A stretch of DNA of 64,000 nt from Elusimicrobiota bacterium (GTDB lineage Bacteria > Elusimicrobiota > Elusimicrobia > UBA1565): the NCBI GenBank assembly GCA_003450735.1, contig DMEZ01000015.1, forward strand, positions 62,001-126,000, read 5' to 3'. A model generated the notes under the pieces. That model was not told where the DNA came from. It did not search any database and was given only the letters and a program-made list of their open reading frames with translations. Every line of letters starts with the position of its first letter. Position 1 is the first letter of the stretch. The position numbers were made by a program, and so were the translations under genes. This document shows positions 32,464-40,961 of the stretch, piece after piece.

Positions 32464-35400
32464 ATGTATTTAAAATCCATCGAGATTCTAGGCTTCAAAT
32501 CCTTCGCCGACAAGACCCATGTCGACCTCAATCCCGGCATCACCGGCGTGGTCGGCCCCAACGGCTGCGGCAAGTCCAACATCATGGAGTCCGTGCGCTG
32601 GTGCCTGGGCGAGATGTCCTGGAAGTCTTTGCGCTCGGAGTCGATGGTCAGCATCATCTTCGGCGGCACCGCCCGCCGCGCCCCGCTCTCGATGGCCGAG
32701 GTCACCCTCACTTTCGACAACGCCCAGAGCCTTCTGCCGGTGCAGTACTCCGAGGTCTCGGTCACGCGGCGCCTGTTCCGCTCCGGTGAGTCCGAGTACT
32801 TCATCAACCGCGTCCAGGTCCGCCTGCGCGACGTGCGGGAGATGTTCCTCGACACCGGCATCGGCTCCGACGGCTACGCCATCATCGACCAGGGCGGCGT
32901 GGACTTCGTGATGCGCGCCAAGCCTGAGGAGCGGCGGGCCCTCTTCGAGGAGGCGGCCGGCGTTTCCAAGTACAAGGCCAAGCGCGAGGAAGCTTTGCGC
33001 AAGCTCGACAAGGTCCAGTACGACCTTGAGCGCCTCGGCGACCAGATCCGCCTCTCCGAGGAGCGCATCAAGAAGCTCGACGCCGACGCGCGCAAGGCGC
33101 GGCTCTACCAGAAGTACAAGCAGGAGCTCGTCGAGGCGCAGGTCGGCCAGATCCTCCACGACATCGGCCTGGCCGCCTCGGAGATCGCCCGCGAGACGGA
33201 GGCGCTCCAGCCCACCCGGCAGAGGCACGGGGAGCTGGTCACGCAGGCCGACGCCGAGGAGGGCCGCCTCGCGGCGCTCAGCCTCGAGAAGACGAAGAAG
33301 CAGGACGAGCTCGGCCAGGCCACCCAGAAGATCGGTCTCGCCAACGGCGCGGTCGACCTCCTGAAGAGCCAGCTGGAAAGCCAGGAGCGCGAGCGCCTGC
33401 AGAACCAGGGCTGGCTGCGCGAGGGAGGCCAGGAGCTGGAGGCGGAGCGCTCCCGGGCGGCGGAGAGCGAGCCGCGCATCGCCGAGGCCCGTCAGAAGGT
33501 GGAGGGCGCCGCGGCCCAGCGCGAGAAGGCGGCCGAGGAGCGCCGGGCGTTCGAGGCCCAGCTCACGGCGGCGGCGGGCCGCGCCCAGTCGGCCGAAACG
33601 GAGATCGAGGGCCTGCGCCGGGCCGTCCAGGAGGCGCTTGAGCGCGAGATGGCCGCCGGCAACGACCTCCGGAAGGTCGAGACCGCTTTAGGCCAGACCG
33701 AGTACTATCTCAACGACAACATCAAGCTCCACGCCCGGGAGTCGGACGAGGCTCGCTCCGCGCGGGAGCAGGCCGGCCGCCTGCGCTCGGCCTTGGACGA
33801 GCGCCGCGGGAAGGCCGACGCCGCGCGCGCCGAGGCCCAGCGCTTGGAGGGCGCCTTGACGGAGGCCCGCCTGATCCTCGAGGGGATGGGGCAGGAGACC
33901 CTGCGCCTGCGCGGCGAGGAGGCCGACCTCACCGTGAAGGTCAGGTCCCTCGAGGCCCAGGGAAGCCGCGACGCCTACTGGGTCGGCGCCCAGGCCGTCG
34001 TCGGCGCGGGCCTGCCGGGCGTGCTGGGGACCGTGCAGTCCCTGCTCAAGGTCGAGGAGGCCCACCGCGCTCTCTTGGAAGACGCGCTGGGCGAGCGCCT
34101 GCACGCCGTGGTCTGCGACGACCTGGCCGCGGCCGCGGCCGGCGTCCAGTTCCTCAAGGATTCCCGGCGGGGCCGGGCGCGCTTCTTCGTGCTCAGTTCC
34201 TTCTCCGACGCCTCTGCGCCGGCCGCCTTGCCGCCGCAGGTCCAGCCTCTGCTGTCCTTCGTCCGCTTCGACCCCGCTCACGAGCGCCTCATGAACTGGC
34301 TGCTCGCGGAGTCGTATTCCGACCAGGGCGCGCTGTTCGGGCCGCACTGGCTGTGCGGCGGCTCCGCCGAGACCGAGGGCGAGACGCTCAAGCTCTCCGA
34401 CCTCGCTCCCGCCCGGGAGAGGCTCTCCGGGGTGGGCGGCCAGCTCGCTGCGCTCGCCTCCGGCCGCGAAGCGGCCGCCGTCGAGGCGACGGCCGCGGAG
34501 GGGCGTCTCGTCCAGGCGCGGGACGCTCTCTCGCGCGAGCAGGACGCCCTGCGCGCTTCGGAGAACGAACTCCATCAGCAGGAACAGCTCGTCGCGCTCA
34601 TGGAAAAGAGCCTCAAGGACCTGGAGGCGAGGGCCGTCGAGCTCCGCGCCCAGGGCGAAGAGGCCCGCAAGCGCTCCGAGGGGCTCGCCGCGGAGCTCGA
34701 GCGTTTGCGCGGGGAGACCGCGCGGGCCCGGGCCGCCGAAGAGGAATCCGCCCGGAAGGCCGCCGGACTTCGCGAAGAGCTGCTCGTCCTGAAGACCCGT
34801 CAGGAGAACTTCGACGAGAAGCTCGAGACCCTCAAGGGCCAGGAGAACTTCCTGAAGACCCACCTCGTCCAGCTCGAGGAGAGCCGGGCGTCCCTGCTGC
34901 GGGGCATCGAGAGCCGCCTGCAGAACCACGCCAAGTGGGAGGAGCGCCTCAAGGAGCTCCAGCGCCTCGACGCCGAGGCCCAGGAAGCCATCGCCCAGCG
35001 GCGCGCCGAACTCGGCGTGCTCCAGAACGCGGCGCGGGCGCTCCAGGACCAGGTCCACGCGATGTCGCAGGACGCGCAGGGCCTCGAGGAATCGCTGAGG
35101 CTCAAGCGCTCGGAGCGCGACCGCCTGCGCGAGGCGATCGCCCAGGGCGACGTGCGCATCTCGGGCCACAAAGCCAAGCAGGAACTGCTCACCCAGGACC
35201 TCTCCGAGAAGTATTCGCTCTCGGTCGAGGAGGCCCGCGAGAAGCGCAAGGACCAGCCTTTCGATCCGGAGCGCATGCTCTTCCTCCAGCGCCGCATCGA
35301 CGATCTGGGGAACATCAACATGGCGGCCCCCGAGGAGTACGAGGCCCTGGTCAAGGAGAAGGACTCCCTGCAGTTCCAGGTCACCGACCTCAACGAGGCC

Positions 35401-36027
35401 AAGGGGAACCTCTTCACCGCCATCCAGAAGATCAACGCGACGACGCGGGAGAACTTCCGCCAGACCTTCAGCGAGGTCCGCGACCACTTCCGGCGCCTCT
35501 ACGGCATCCTCTTCGAGGGCGGCGAGAGCGACCTCGTGCTGACCGACCAGGAGAACATGCTCGAGACGGGCGTCGAGATCCTGGCCCAGCCACCGGGCAA
35601 GAAGCTGCAGAGCATCTCCCAGCTCTCGGGCGGAGAGAAGACGCTGACGGCCATCGCCCTGCTCTTCTCGTTCTTCATGGTGAAGCCCTCGCCCATCTGC
35701 ATGCTCGACGAGGCCGACGCGGCCCTCGACGACGCGAACGTCGACCGCTTCGTGTCCATGCTGAGGCAGTTCGCGGACAAGTCCCAGTTCCTCATCGTGA
35801 GCCACAGCAAGAAGACGATGGAGGCCTGCGACGTCATGTACGGCGTCACGATGGAGGAGTCGGGGGTGAGCCAGATCATCTCCGTGGACTTCCGCCGGGG
35901 GGAGGGCGGACCGGAGCCGGACGCCGTCCCGTCCGGGCGCGCCGCCGCTTCGGACGGCCCCTACGCCCTCGCTTCGTCGGGAGAGGCGCCCGCCGCGCTT
36001 CCGGACGCGAACCGCGCCGCCGAATAG
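32464..36027 (+). CDS. smc: chromosome segregation ATPase SMC
   Basis: A 1187-residue protein, the usual SMC length. The N-terminal head has LKSIEILGFKSFADKT and Walker A GPNGCGKSN; two long coiled coils flank a hinge (about residues 500-640, with VVGAGLPGVLGTVQSLL). The C-terminal head has the signature LSGGEKTLTAIALLF from about residue 1054 and Walker B CMLDEADAALDD, then SHSKKTMEACD. SMC organises and separates chromosomes with ScpA/ScpB, which are not in this window. A low-complexity Ala-rich tail follows the last conserved block. It begins at ATG 32464 after GAGAGG. The metallophosphoesterase gene follows 15 bp later with its own -10. Confidence 0.97.
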   Translation: MYLKSIEILGFKSFADKTHVDLNPGITGVVGPNGCGKSNIMESVRWCLGEMSWKSLRSESMVSIIFGGTARRAPLSMAEVTLTFDNAQSLLPVQYSEVSVTRRLFRSGESEYFINRVQVRLRDVREMFLDTGIGSDGYAIIDQGGVDFVMRAKPEERRALFEEAAGVSKYKAKREEALRKLDKVQYDLERLGDQIRLSEERIKKLDADARKARLYQKYKQELVEAQVGQILHDIGLAASEIARETEALQPTRQRHGELVTQADAEEGRLAALSLEKTKKQDELGQATQKIGLANGAVDLLKSQLESQERERLQNQGWLREGGQELEAERSRAAESEPRIAEARQKVEGAAAQREKAAEERRAFEAQLTAAAGRAQSAETEIEGLRRAVQEALEREMAAGNDLRKVETALGQTEYYLNDNIKLHARESDEARSAREQAGRLRSALDERRGKADAARAEAQRLEGALTEARLILEGMGQETLRLRGEEADLTVKVRSLEAQGSRDAYWVGAQAVVGAGLPGVLGTVQSLLKVEEAHRALLEDALGERLHAVVCDDLAAAAAGVQFLKDSRRGRARFFVLSSFSDASAPAALPPQVQPLLSFVRFDPAHERLMNWLLAESYSDQGALFGPHWLCGGSAETEGETLKLSDLAPARERLSGVGGQLAALASGREAAAVEATAAEGRLVQARDALSREQDALRASENELHQQEQLVALMEKSLKDLEARAVELRAQGEEARKRSEGLAAELERLRGETARARAAEEESARKAAGLREELLVLKTRQENFDEKLETLKGQENFLKTHLVQLEESRASLLRGIESRLQNHAKWEERLKELQRLDAEAQEAIAQRRAELGVLQNAARALQDQVHAMSQDAQGLEESLRLKRSERDRLREAIAQGDVRISGHKAKQELLTQDLSEKYSLSVEEAREKRKDQPFDPERMLFLQRRIDDLGNINMAAPEEYEALVKEKDSLQFQVTDLNEAKGNLFTAIQKINATTRENFRQTFSEVRDHFRRLYGILFEGGESDLVLTDQENMLETGVEILAQPPGKKLQSISQLSGGEKTLTAIALLFSFFMVKPSPICMLDEADAALDDANVDRFVSMLRQFADKSQFLIVSHSKKTMEACDVMYGVTMEESGVSQIISVDFRRGEGGPEPDAVPSGRAAASDGPYALASSGEAPAALPDANRAAE

Positions 36028-36029
36028 AA

Positions 36030-36035
36030 TATAAT
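36030..36035 (+). promoter_or_regulatory. TATAAT -10 for the metallophosphoesterase gene
   Basis: A perfect TATAAT is 7 nt before the ATG at 36043 and 2 nt after the smc stop, predicting a leaderless transcript. No clear -35 lies within the smc tail. Confidence 0.55.
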
Positions 36036-36042
36036 AGGCGCC

Positions 36043-36783
36043 ATGCGCTGGGGCGTCTTCTCCGACGTCCACTCCAACTGCGAGGCCTTGAACGCGGTCC
36101 TCGAGCGTTTCCGTGCCGAGAAAGTGGGCGGCTACGTCTGCTGCGGGGACATCACCGGCTACGGGGCCGAGCCGGACAAGGCCATCGCGACCATCTCGGC
36201 TCTGCCCAACGTCATCGCCGTCCGGGGCAACCATGACCTGGCCGTCCTGGGCCGCATGGACATCACCTGGTTCAACGAGATGGCCGCCGCCGCCGTCCGC
36301 TACGCGCAGAAGTCGATCCAGCCCGAGAACATGCGCTGGCTGCAGGACCTCCCGCCCCGGGTGGACCGCGACGAGCTCACGCTCGTCCACGGCTCCCCGC
36401 GCAACCCGGCCGAGGAGTACCTCGTCACCGTCCAGCAGTTCCACGACAACTACCAGTACTTCAAGGTCTCCCCGTGCTTCATCGGGCACAGCCACCTTCC
36501 GCTGTGCTTCCTGATGAAGGAGCCGGTCAGCTACGTCGAGTTCGGGACGCTCAAGGAAGCCGCCGTCGTGCGGACGCCGCGCGGCGTGCGCAGCGTCATC
36601 AACCCCGGGTCGGTCGGCCAGCCGCGCGACCACGACCACCGGGCCTCCTGCGGGATCTATGACGACGAGGCCCGCGTCTTCAATCTCGTCCGCATCGAGT
36701 ACGATGTGGCGGAGGCCCAGCGGAAGATCCTCGACGCCGGCCTGCCCGAGTTCCTGGCTTTGCGGCTCGCCTACGGGCAGTAG
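36043..36783 (+). CDS. calcineurin-like metallophosphoesterase
   Basis: A 246-residue phosphoesterase of the YfcE/MJ0936-like group. Metal-binding motifs appear in order: FSDVHSN (DxH), CCGDITGYG (GDxxxxG), VRGNHDLAV (GNHD), LVHGSPRNP and GHSHLP (GHxH), so the dinuclear site is complete. Members hydrolyse phosphodiesters or nucleotides in the cytoplasm; the physiological substrate is not deducible. The exported-protein gene begins directly after its stop, suggesting a shared transcript although the two products work in different compartments. Confidence 0.92.
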   Translation: MRWGVFSDVHSNCEALNAVLERFRAEKVGGYVCCGDITGYGAEPDKAIATISALPNVIAVRGNHDLAVLGRMDITWFNEMAAAAVRYAQKSIQPENMRWLQDLPPRVDRDELTLVHGSPRNPAEEYLVTVQQFHDNYQYFKVSPCFIGHSHLPLCFLMKEPVSYVEFGTLKEAAVVRTPRGVRSVINPGSVGQPRDHDHRASCGIYDDEARVFNLVRIEYDVAEAQRKILDAGLPEFLALRLAYGQ

Positions 36784-36784
36784 C

Positions 36785-37765
36785 GTGCTGCGCATCGCCG
36801 GCGCCCTGTCCCTCCTCCTCGCCGGCCCGGCCTCCGCGGAAAGAGTCAGCCTCGAGGGCGTCTGCACCTTCATCTGCCCGACCGGGTGGAAGGTGGACGG
36901 CTTCCAGCCCAACGCCGGCACCACGATGGTCACCTGCCGCTCGCGGCAGGCCGAGGGGGCCGACGCCCCGACCCTCTTCGTCGGCCAGACCGTGAAGTGG
37001 GGCAATCCGAACTACGTCCCCCTGGACAAGCATATCAAGGGCACGGGAGACCGCTTCCTCAAGAAGGAGGAGTTCCTGGGCCGGCAGGCCGTCTTCACCA
37101 TCCGCCCCAACCGGGCCATCGTCTATGTCCCGGCCCATGGGGGCTATTTCCAGCTGGGCTACCGGGCGCCGGCGCAGACCTTCAGCCTGAACGCGAAGAC
37201 CTTCCTGGAGCTCATGAAGTCCTTCCGCATCCTGGGCCCCTGCGACGGGAAGACCTCCTGCCGGAACCGCCGCATCGCCATCCCCGCGAAGGCCGGGCGC
37301 TGGAGCGTCGCGGTGCGGCGCAGCGCCAGCGAGATCCCGCTGGTGAACGCCTACCGCTCGGCCGCGCACGGCGCTTCGCGGGCCGAGGCCCAGGCTTCGG
37401 TGTACCGGGAGGGGAAGAAGTGCCGCCTCGTCGTCTCGGTCTATCCGGAGTCCTTGAGGAAGCGGAAGGCCCATATCGAGATCCACTACGTGATCGAGAA
37501 GGACTCGCTGAGCGGGGCGGAGGTCATGCTCATCGAACTCGGCGCGGAGACTCCCCACTCCCGGATGGACTCGGTCGCCCTGCGCGACCTCGCCGTGCCC
37601 TACTCCGAGGTCGTCCCCCACGAGGCATCCTTGAGCGTGCAGGCCCTCAACCCGTGCGCCTCCGAGCTCGCCGGCAACAGCGGGACGCTGAAGGCCTTCT
37701 TCGGGCACTCCGACGTGGGGAAGGTCACGGTCGACTACGACGTCATCGGCGTCAAGCCGATGTGA
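36785..37765 (+). CDS. exported protein of unknown function
   Basis: A 326-residue protein starting at GTG, one base after the preceding stop codon, with a Sec signal (LRIAGALSLLLAGPASA). The mature part opens with GVCTFICPTGWKVDGF and continues with beta-rich sequence containing scattered cysteines (MVTCRS, LGPCDGKTSCRNRR, KKCRLVV, NPCASE), suggesting two disulfide-stabilised domains of about 140 residues each. No enzyme motif is visible. A similar F-x-C...GW opening is found in the small exported protein at 6630, so they may be distant relatives. The start is set by the signal peptide. Confidence 0.75.
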   Translation: MLRIAGALSLLLAGPASAERVSLEGVCTFICPTGWKVDGFQPNAGTTMVTCRSRQAEGADAPTLFVGQTVKWGNPNYVPLDKHIKGTGDRFLKKEEFLGRQAVFTIRPNRAIVYVPAHGGYFQLGYRAPAQTFSLNAKTFLELMKSFRILGPCDGKTSCRNRRIAIPAKAGRWSVAVRRSASEIPLVNAYRSAAHGASRAEAQASVYREGKKCRLVVSVYPESLRKRKAHIEIHYVIEKDSLSGAEVMLIELGAETPHSRMDSVALRDLAVPYSEVVPHEASLSVQALNPCASELAGNSGTLKAFFGHSDVGKVTVDYDVIGVKPM

Positions 37766-37772
37766 GCCTCAT

Positions 37773-37831
37773 CCCCTCAGCGCTCCCATAACCGCCGTCC
37801 TTCCCGAAGAGACGGCGGTGCGCTTGAGGGG
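37773..37831. terminator. bidirectional terminator between convergent genes
   Basis: A long two-part hairpin: CCCCTCAGCGC (37773-37783) pairs with GCGC/TGAGGGG (37820-37831, one bulge), and inside it ACCGCCGTC (37791-37799) pairs with GACGGCGGT (37811-37819). It lies between the plus-strand gene ending at 37765 and the minus-strand gene ending at 37857. Confidence 0.7.
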
Positions 37832-37856
37832 CCAGCGATAAGGAGCACGGCTTTCG

Positions 37857-39119
37857 CTAGGGGCCCTGGTTCGGCTGCGTGAACGTCGGCTTGACGCCGC
37901 TCTGGGGGAAGGCGCTGAGCGCTCCGCCGGCGGCGCCCGTCGGCCGGTAGGTGCTCCCCGCGCCGCCGGCCCCGCCGTAGACCCCGGCGCCGCCGTAGAC
38001 GCCGGAAGCGCCCGCCGTCGCGCCCGCCGCCCCGGCCGAGGCGCCCGCTCCGGCTCCCGCGGCCGCGCTCCAAGAGCTCTGGGGGTCCCAGGGATAGGAC
38101 TGCTCATCCCGGCGGGCCTGCAGGCGCCGGCGCTCCTCCTCTTCCCGCTTCTTCGCCAGGAGCTCCTCCCGCTTGCGCAGCTTCTCGCTGCGGACCTCGC
38201 TGACCTGGCCGCGCGTGCGCCGGGCGAGCCGGCGGGCCAGGTCGATGGCGCTCTGGATGAGGAGCCGCGGCCCGCGCAGGGCGTCCTTCTCGCTCGGCTC
38301 CTCCTTCGGGGCTTCCGCGCGGGGGGGGGCTTGGGGCGGGGCCGCCTTCGAGGCCTTCGCCCGGGCGGTCCGCGCCGGCGAGGGGCACTCGGAGGGGGAG
38401 AAGGCTTCCGGGTGGCGCTTGCGCAGGAAGAGATCGGCGGCGCCTTCGGCCCGGACGATGCCGGCGACCGCCCCCTTGAGAGCCGCGTCGTCGAGCCCGC
38501 CGGCGGCGCAGAAGCTCTCGATGCCCCGGCCCGCGCGCGCCCGGGCCTCCTCGGCGGCCTGCCGGTCGCTGTCGCTCCGGGCCTGCTCCCGCGTGAAGAG
38601 GTGCACCCACTCCTGGACGTTCGGCGGCCGGTCGGGCTTCCCCTGCCAGAGCAGGCGGGTGAGCTTGGCGTCCATCGTCACCAGGCGGGCGACGCGGAGG
38701 CCCTTGTCGTTGAGCTCGTCGAGAGCCTCCAGGGCGATGCCGCAGCCGTGCCCCTGGCAGACCAGCTTCACGGGCTTGCGGGGGTCCTCGTCATGCTCGT
38801 CTTCGACCGCGTTCACCAGGGCGCGTACCGCGGCCTTCCGGTCCGGGATGCGCTGCGCATCCCCGCTCCAGCCGATGGGCTTGAAGTCGGGCCCGAGCTG
38901 CTCGGCGAAGCGGGCCGAGCGGGGGTATCGGCGGAGCAGGCTGCTGTTGGTGGCGTCCTCCTGGGACGCCCCGTCGGGGCCTGCGGCCGGCCGGCGCGCA
39001 TCGGCCGCTCCGCCGCCCACGGCGAAATTGGCCGAGGGCTCCCACCGTCCCCCGGAGCAGGGGGCGGGGGTGCAGAGGGCTGCGAGGGCCAGGGCCGCGG
39101 GCAGGCGCGGGAGTCTCAC
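37857..39119 (-). CDS. exported protein with hydrolase-like elbow and Gly/Ala-rich tail, unknown
   Basis: A 420-residue protein starting at GTG 39119 with a signal peptide (LPRLPAALALAALCTPAPC). A central region reads KPVKLVCQGHGCGIALEALDELN, which resembles an alpha/beta-hydrolase nucleophile elbow with Cys in place of Ser (G-H-G-C-G), but no matching acid or His is certain. A charged coiled coil (LRKREELLAKKREEEERRR) follows, then about 75 residues of Gly/Ala/Tyr repeats (VYGGAG type). The GTG lies 7 nt after TATACT, supporting this start over an ATG 81 nt upstream. The tail resembles the Gly-rich style of the 42-56 kb cluster, from which it is divergent. Confidence 0.65.
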   Translation of the reverse strand: MRLPRLPAALALAALCTPAPCSGGRWEPSANFAVGGGAADARRPAAGPDGASQEDATNSSLLRRYPRSARFAEQLGPDFKPIGWSGDAQRIPDRKAAVRALVNAVEDEHDEDPRKPVKLVCQGHGCGIALEALDELNDKGLRVARLVTMDAKLTRLLWQGKPDRPPNVQEWVHLFTREQARSDSDRQAAEEARARAGRGIESFCAAGGLDDAALKGAVAGIVRAEGAADLFLRKRHPEAFSPSECPSPARTARAKASKAAPPQAPPRAEAPKEEPSEKDALRGPRLLIQSAIDLARRLARRTRGQVSEVRSEKLRKREELLAKKREEEERRRLQARRDEQSYPWDPQSSWSAAAGAGAGASAGAAGATAGASGVYGGAGVYGGAGGAGSTYRPTGAAGGALSAFPQSGVKPTFTQPNQGP

Positions 39120-39126
39120 TTCCCTG

Positions 39127-39223
39127 AGTATAGCAGGGCCGCGGGAGAATTCAAGACGGTCCGGGCGTTTTAACCCCCTGTTAACATGCCTGACTTGCAA
39201 ATGTAACGCGCGAACGCTATAAC
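39127..39223. promoter_or_regulatory. divergent promoters for the genes at 39119 and 39230
   Basis: On the minus strand TTGAAT (39154-39149), 16 nt, TATACT (39132-39127), then 7 nt to GTG 39119. On the plus strand TTGCAA (39195-39200), 17 nt, TATAAC (39218-39223), then 6 nt to GTG 39230. Both predict leaderless mRNAs starting with GTG. Confidence 0.65.
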
Positions 39224-39229
39224 TATACC

Positions 39230-40426
39230 GTGCGAACGGACGAGGCGCGCGCGCTCCCGCTTTTCCGTCTCCCGCGCGATCGCCGCGGCCAGATCTCCAT
39301 CCCCTCCCTGTTCGTGCTCCCGTCGCTGTTCCTCTTCGTCTACCTCATCTTCGAGACGGCCAAGCTCTCGCGCGAGAAGATCCGCCACCAGTTCGCCGTG
39401 GACGCGGCGGCCTTCATCGAGATGACCAACTACTCGGACTTCCTCAACCGCTCGGCCTACGTGAACGGGGCCTTCCCCCAGCGCATCTTCTACGAGGGCT
39501 TCTACAACACGATGATCGAGCGCAAGGACAGCACGAGGCCCGACCGGCTCTACGACATCCTCTGGAAGAACGGCACCTTTCCGCGCTGGGACGGCCGGCC
39601 GGGCGACCAGCCGCTCGACAACGAGAGGGTCTGGGAGATCAAGTTCGGCGGCTGCGGCGGCGGCAAGAACGACAACCCGCCGGACATGTCGAGCTGCGGG
39701 GCGAGCGGAGGCACGGGCACGGGGTCGGGCGGGGGGCCGGTCACCGGAGGGGGCGTCGGGGTCGGCGCCAGCGGACGCCTGGACATCCTCACGATGCAGG
39801 ACGCTCTCGACTACTGGATCAACTGGGACGACGCGCAGGACATCTACAAGCTCTACGTGCAGATCTACCAGCTGCTCGGCTCGGTGGAGGACGCCCAGTA
39901 CTCGGTCTTCAAGCGCCTGACGAGCAACCACAACTTCTTCCGCAAATCCTACTGGCTGAACACCGGCGACCCCATCAACACGGCCGACTTCGGGGCGGGG
40001 TATTTCAACGCGTACAGCTTCGAACCCAAGCCCTACTGCATCCAGGAGGTCATGATCTACGGCAACAAGCCGACGAGCAACGCCTTCCAGCCCTACCAGA
40101 TCTGGGCCCCCAACGCCCCCATCCAGATGCCCACGACCATCGCGAACTGCCAGCCCAACGCCGGCCTGTTCCAGGCCGAGGCCATCAGCGACAGCCACCT
40201 GCAGTCCATGCGCTCTCTGCACGCGGGCCTCGCGAACCATCCGGGCTGGCCGGTGATCCAGATCTGGACGCCCCCGTCCAACTATTTCCGGGTCTCCTTC
40301 AACGGGATGGTGCGCTGCGCGGCCACGGGCACCACGAGCCCCTGCGTGCATGCGACCATCCAACTGAGCGGCGGAAGGCTCTGGCCGTATCCGACGCCGA
40401 AATTCCAGGTGAAACTCTTCCCATGA
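39230..40426 (+). CDS. TadG/TadE-like pseudopilin-type membrane protein
   Basis: A 398-residue protein. After a basic N-terminus the sequence DRRGQISIPSLFVLPSLFLF continues into YLIFETAKLSREKIRHQFAVDAAAF. A Gly-Gln preceding a hydrophobic helix, then a helix ending in a DAAA-type motif, is the pattern of Tad/TadG pseudopilins, which sit at the base of Flp-type pili or related secretion machines. The large remaining domain has a Gly-rich loop (about 150-180) and several cysteines and is unfamiliar. The GTG start follows a good promoter by 6 nt. It is coupled (ATGA) to the smaller TadE-like gene and opens the large unrecognised cluster. Confidence 0.7.
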   Translation: MRTDEARALPLFRLPRDRRGQISIPSLFVLPSLFLFVYLIFETAKLSREKIRHQFAVDAAAFIEMTNYSDFLNRSAYVNGAFPQRIFYEGFYNTMIERKDSTRPDRLYDILWKNGTFPRWDGRPGDQPLDNERVWEIKFGGCGGGKNDNPPDMSSCGASGGTGTGSGGGPVTGGGVGVGASGRLDILTMQDALDYWINWDDAQDIYKLYVQIYQLLGSVEDAQYSVFKRLTSNHNFFRKSYWLNTGDPINTADFGAGYFNAYSFEPKPYCIQEVMIYGNKPTSNAFQPYQIWAPNAPIQMPTTIANCQPNAGLFQAEAISDSHLQSMRSLHAGLANHPGWPVIQIWTPPSNYFRVSFNGMVRCAATGTTSPCVHATIQLSGGRLWPYPTPKFQVKLFP

Positions 40427-40929
40427 ACAAACTCAAGCTCTCGGACATCGTGCGCCACAGGAAGGGCCAGGCGACCACCGAGGTCGTCCTGCTCCTGCCC
40501 CTCTTCATGTTCTTCCTGTTCGCCTTCTCGAAGGTGTTCGCCCTGCTCGTCCTTGTCCAGAAGATGGAGGTCGCCTCCTACTACGCGGCCCGCCGCTGGC
40601 AGCTGGAGTCCCACCGGAACGTGGCCTACGAGTCGTTCGACGACCAGACGCTCTGTCCGGACATCGAGATGAAGGCCGCCTGCTACCTGGGCTTCTCGCG
40701 CTCCGACTGCCCCCAGAACATCACGACCCAGCGCTTCCTCAACCTCAAGGAGATCAAACTCTGCCCCATCACTCGCACCCAGGTCTGGAACGTCGTGACC
40801 CTCACCGTCTGGACGAGCCCCGTCAAGGTGCCTCTCTACAAGAACCAGGGCTTCAAGTTCGAGGTCACGAAGTACGTCCCGAACCGCGACCGCCCCATCG
40901 CCTTCGTCCTGCCGGGCCTCTCCCCGTAG
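40423..40929 (+). CDS. TadE-like pseudopilin
   Basis: A 168-residue protein with the TadE pattern: basic leader ending RHRKGQATTEVVLLLPLF, where Gly-Gln precedes a hydrophobic helix with a Glu near position five, as in class IV prepilins. The downstream domain of about 110 residues includes six cysteines. Members are pseudopilins of Tad machines. The ATG overlaps the stop of the TadG-like gene (ATGA). No TadA ATPase, TadB/C platform or RcpA secretin occurs in the window, so any Tad machine would have to be completed elsewhere or replaced by the neighbouring genes. Confidence 0.75.
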   Translation: MNKLKLSDIVRHRKGQATTEVVLLLPLFMFFLFAFSKVFALLVLVQKMEVASYYAARRWQLESHRNVAYESFDDQTLCPDIEMKAACYLGFSRSDCPQNITTQRFLNLKEIKLCPITRTQVWNVVTLTVWTSPVKVPLYKNQGFKFEVTKYVPNRDRPIAFVLPGLSP

Positions 40930-40961
40930 AACCCGCCCGCAAAATCGGCTAAGCTATCGCC

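Noticed and set aside
33688..37005. A very long open frame on the minus strand opposite smc and the phosphoesterase (also 27176-29761 and 59581-62451 minus).
   Set aside because: GC-rich codon use leaves few stops on the opposite strand. The plus-strand products have clear motifs, and the antisense products are Leu/Ala/Arg/Gly-rich with no recognisable domain.
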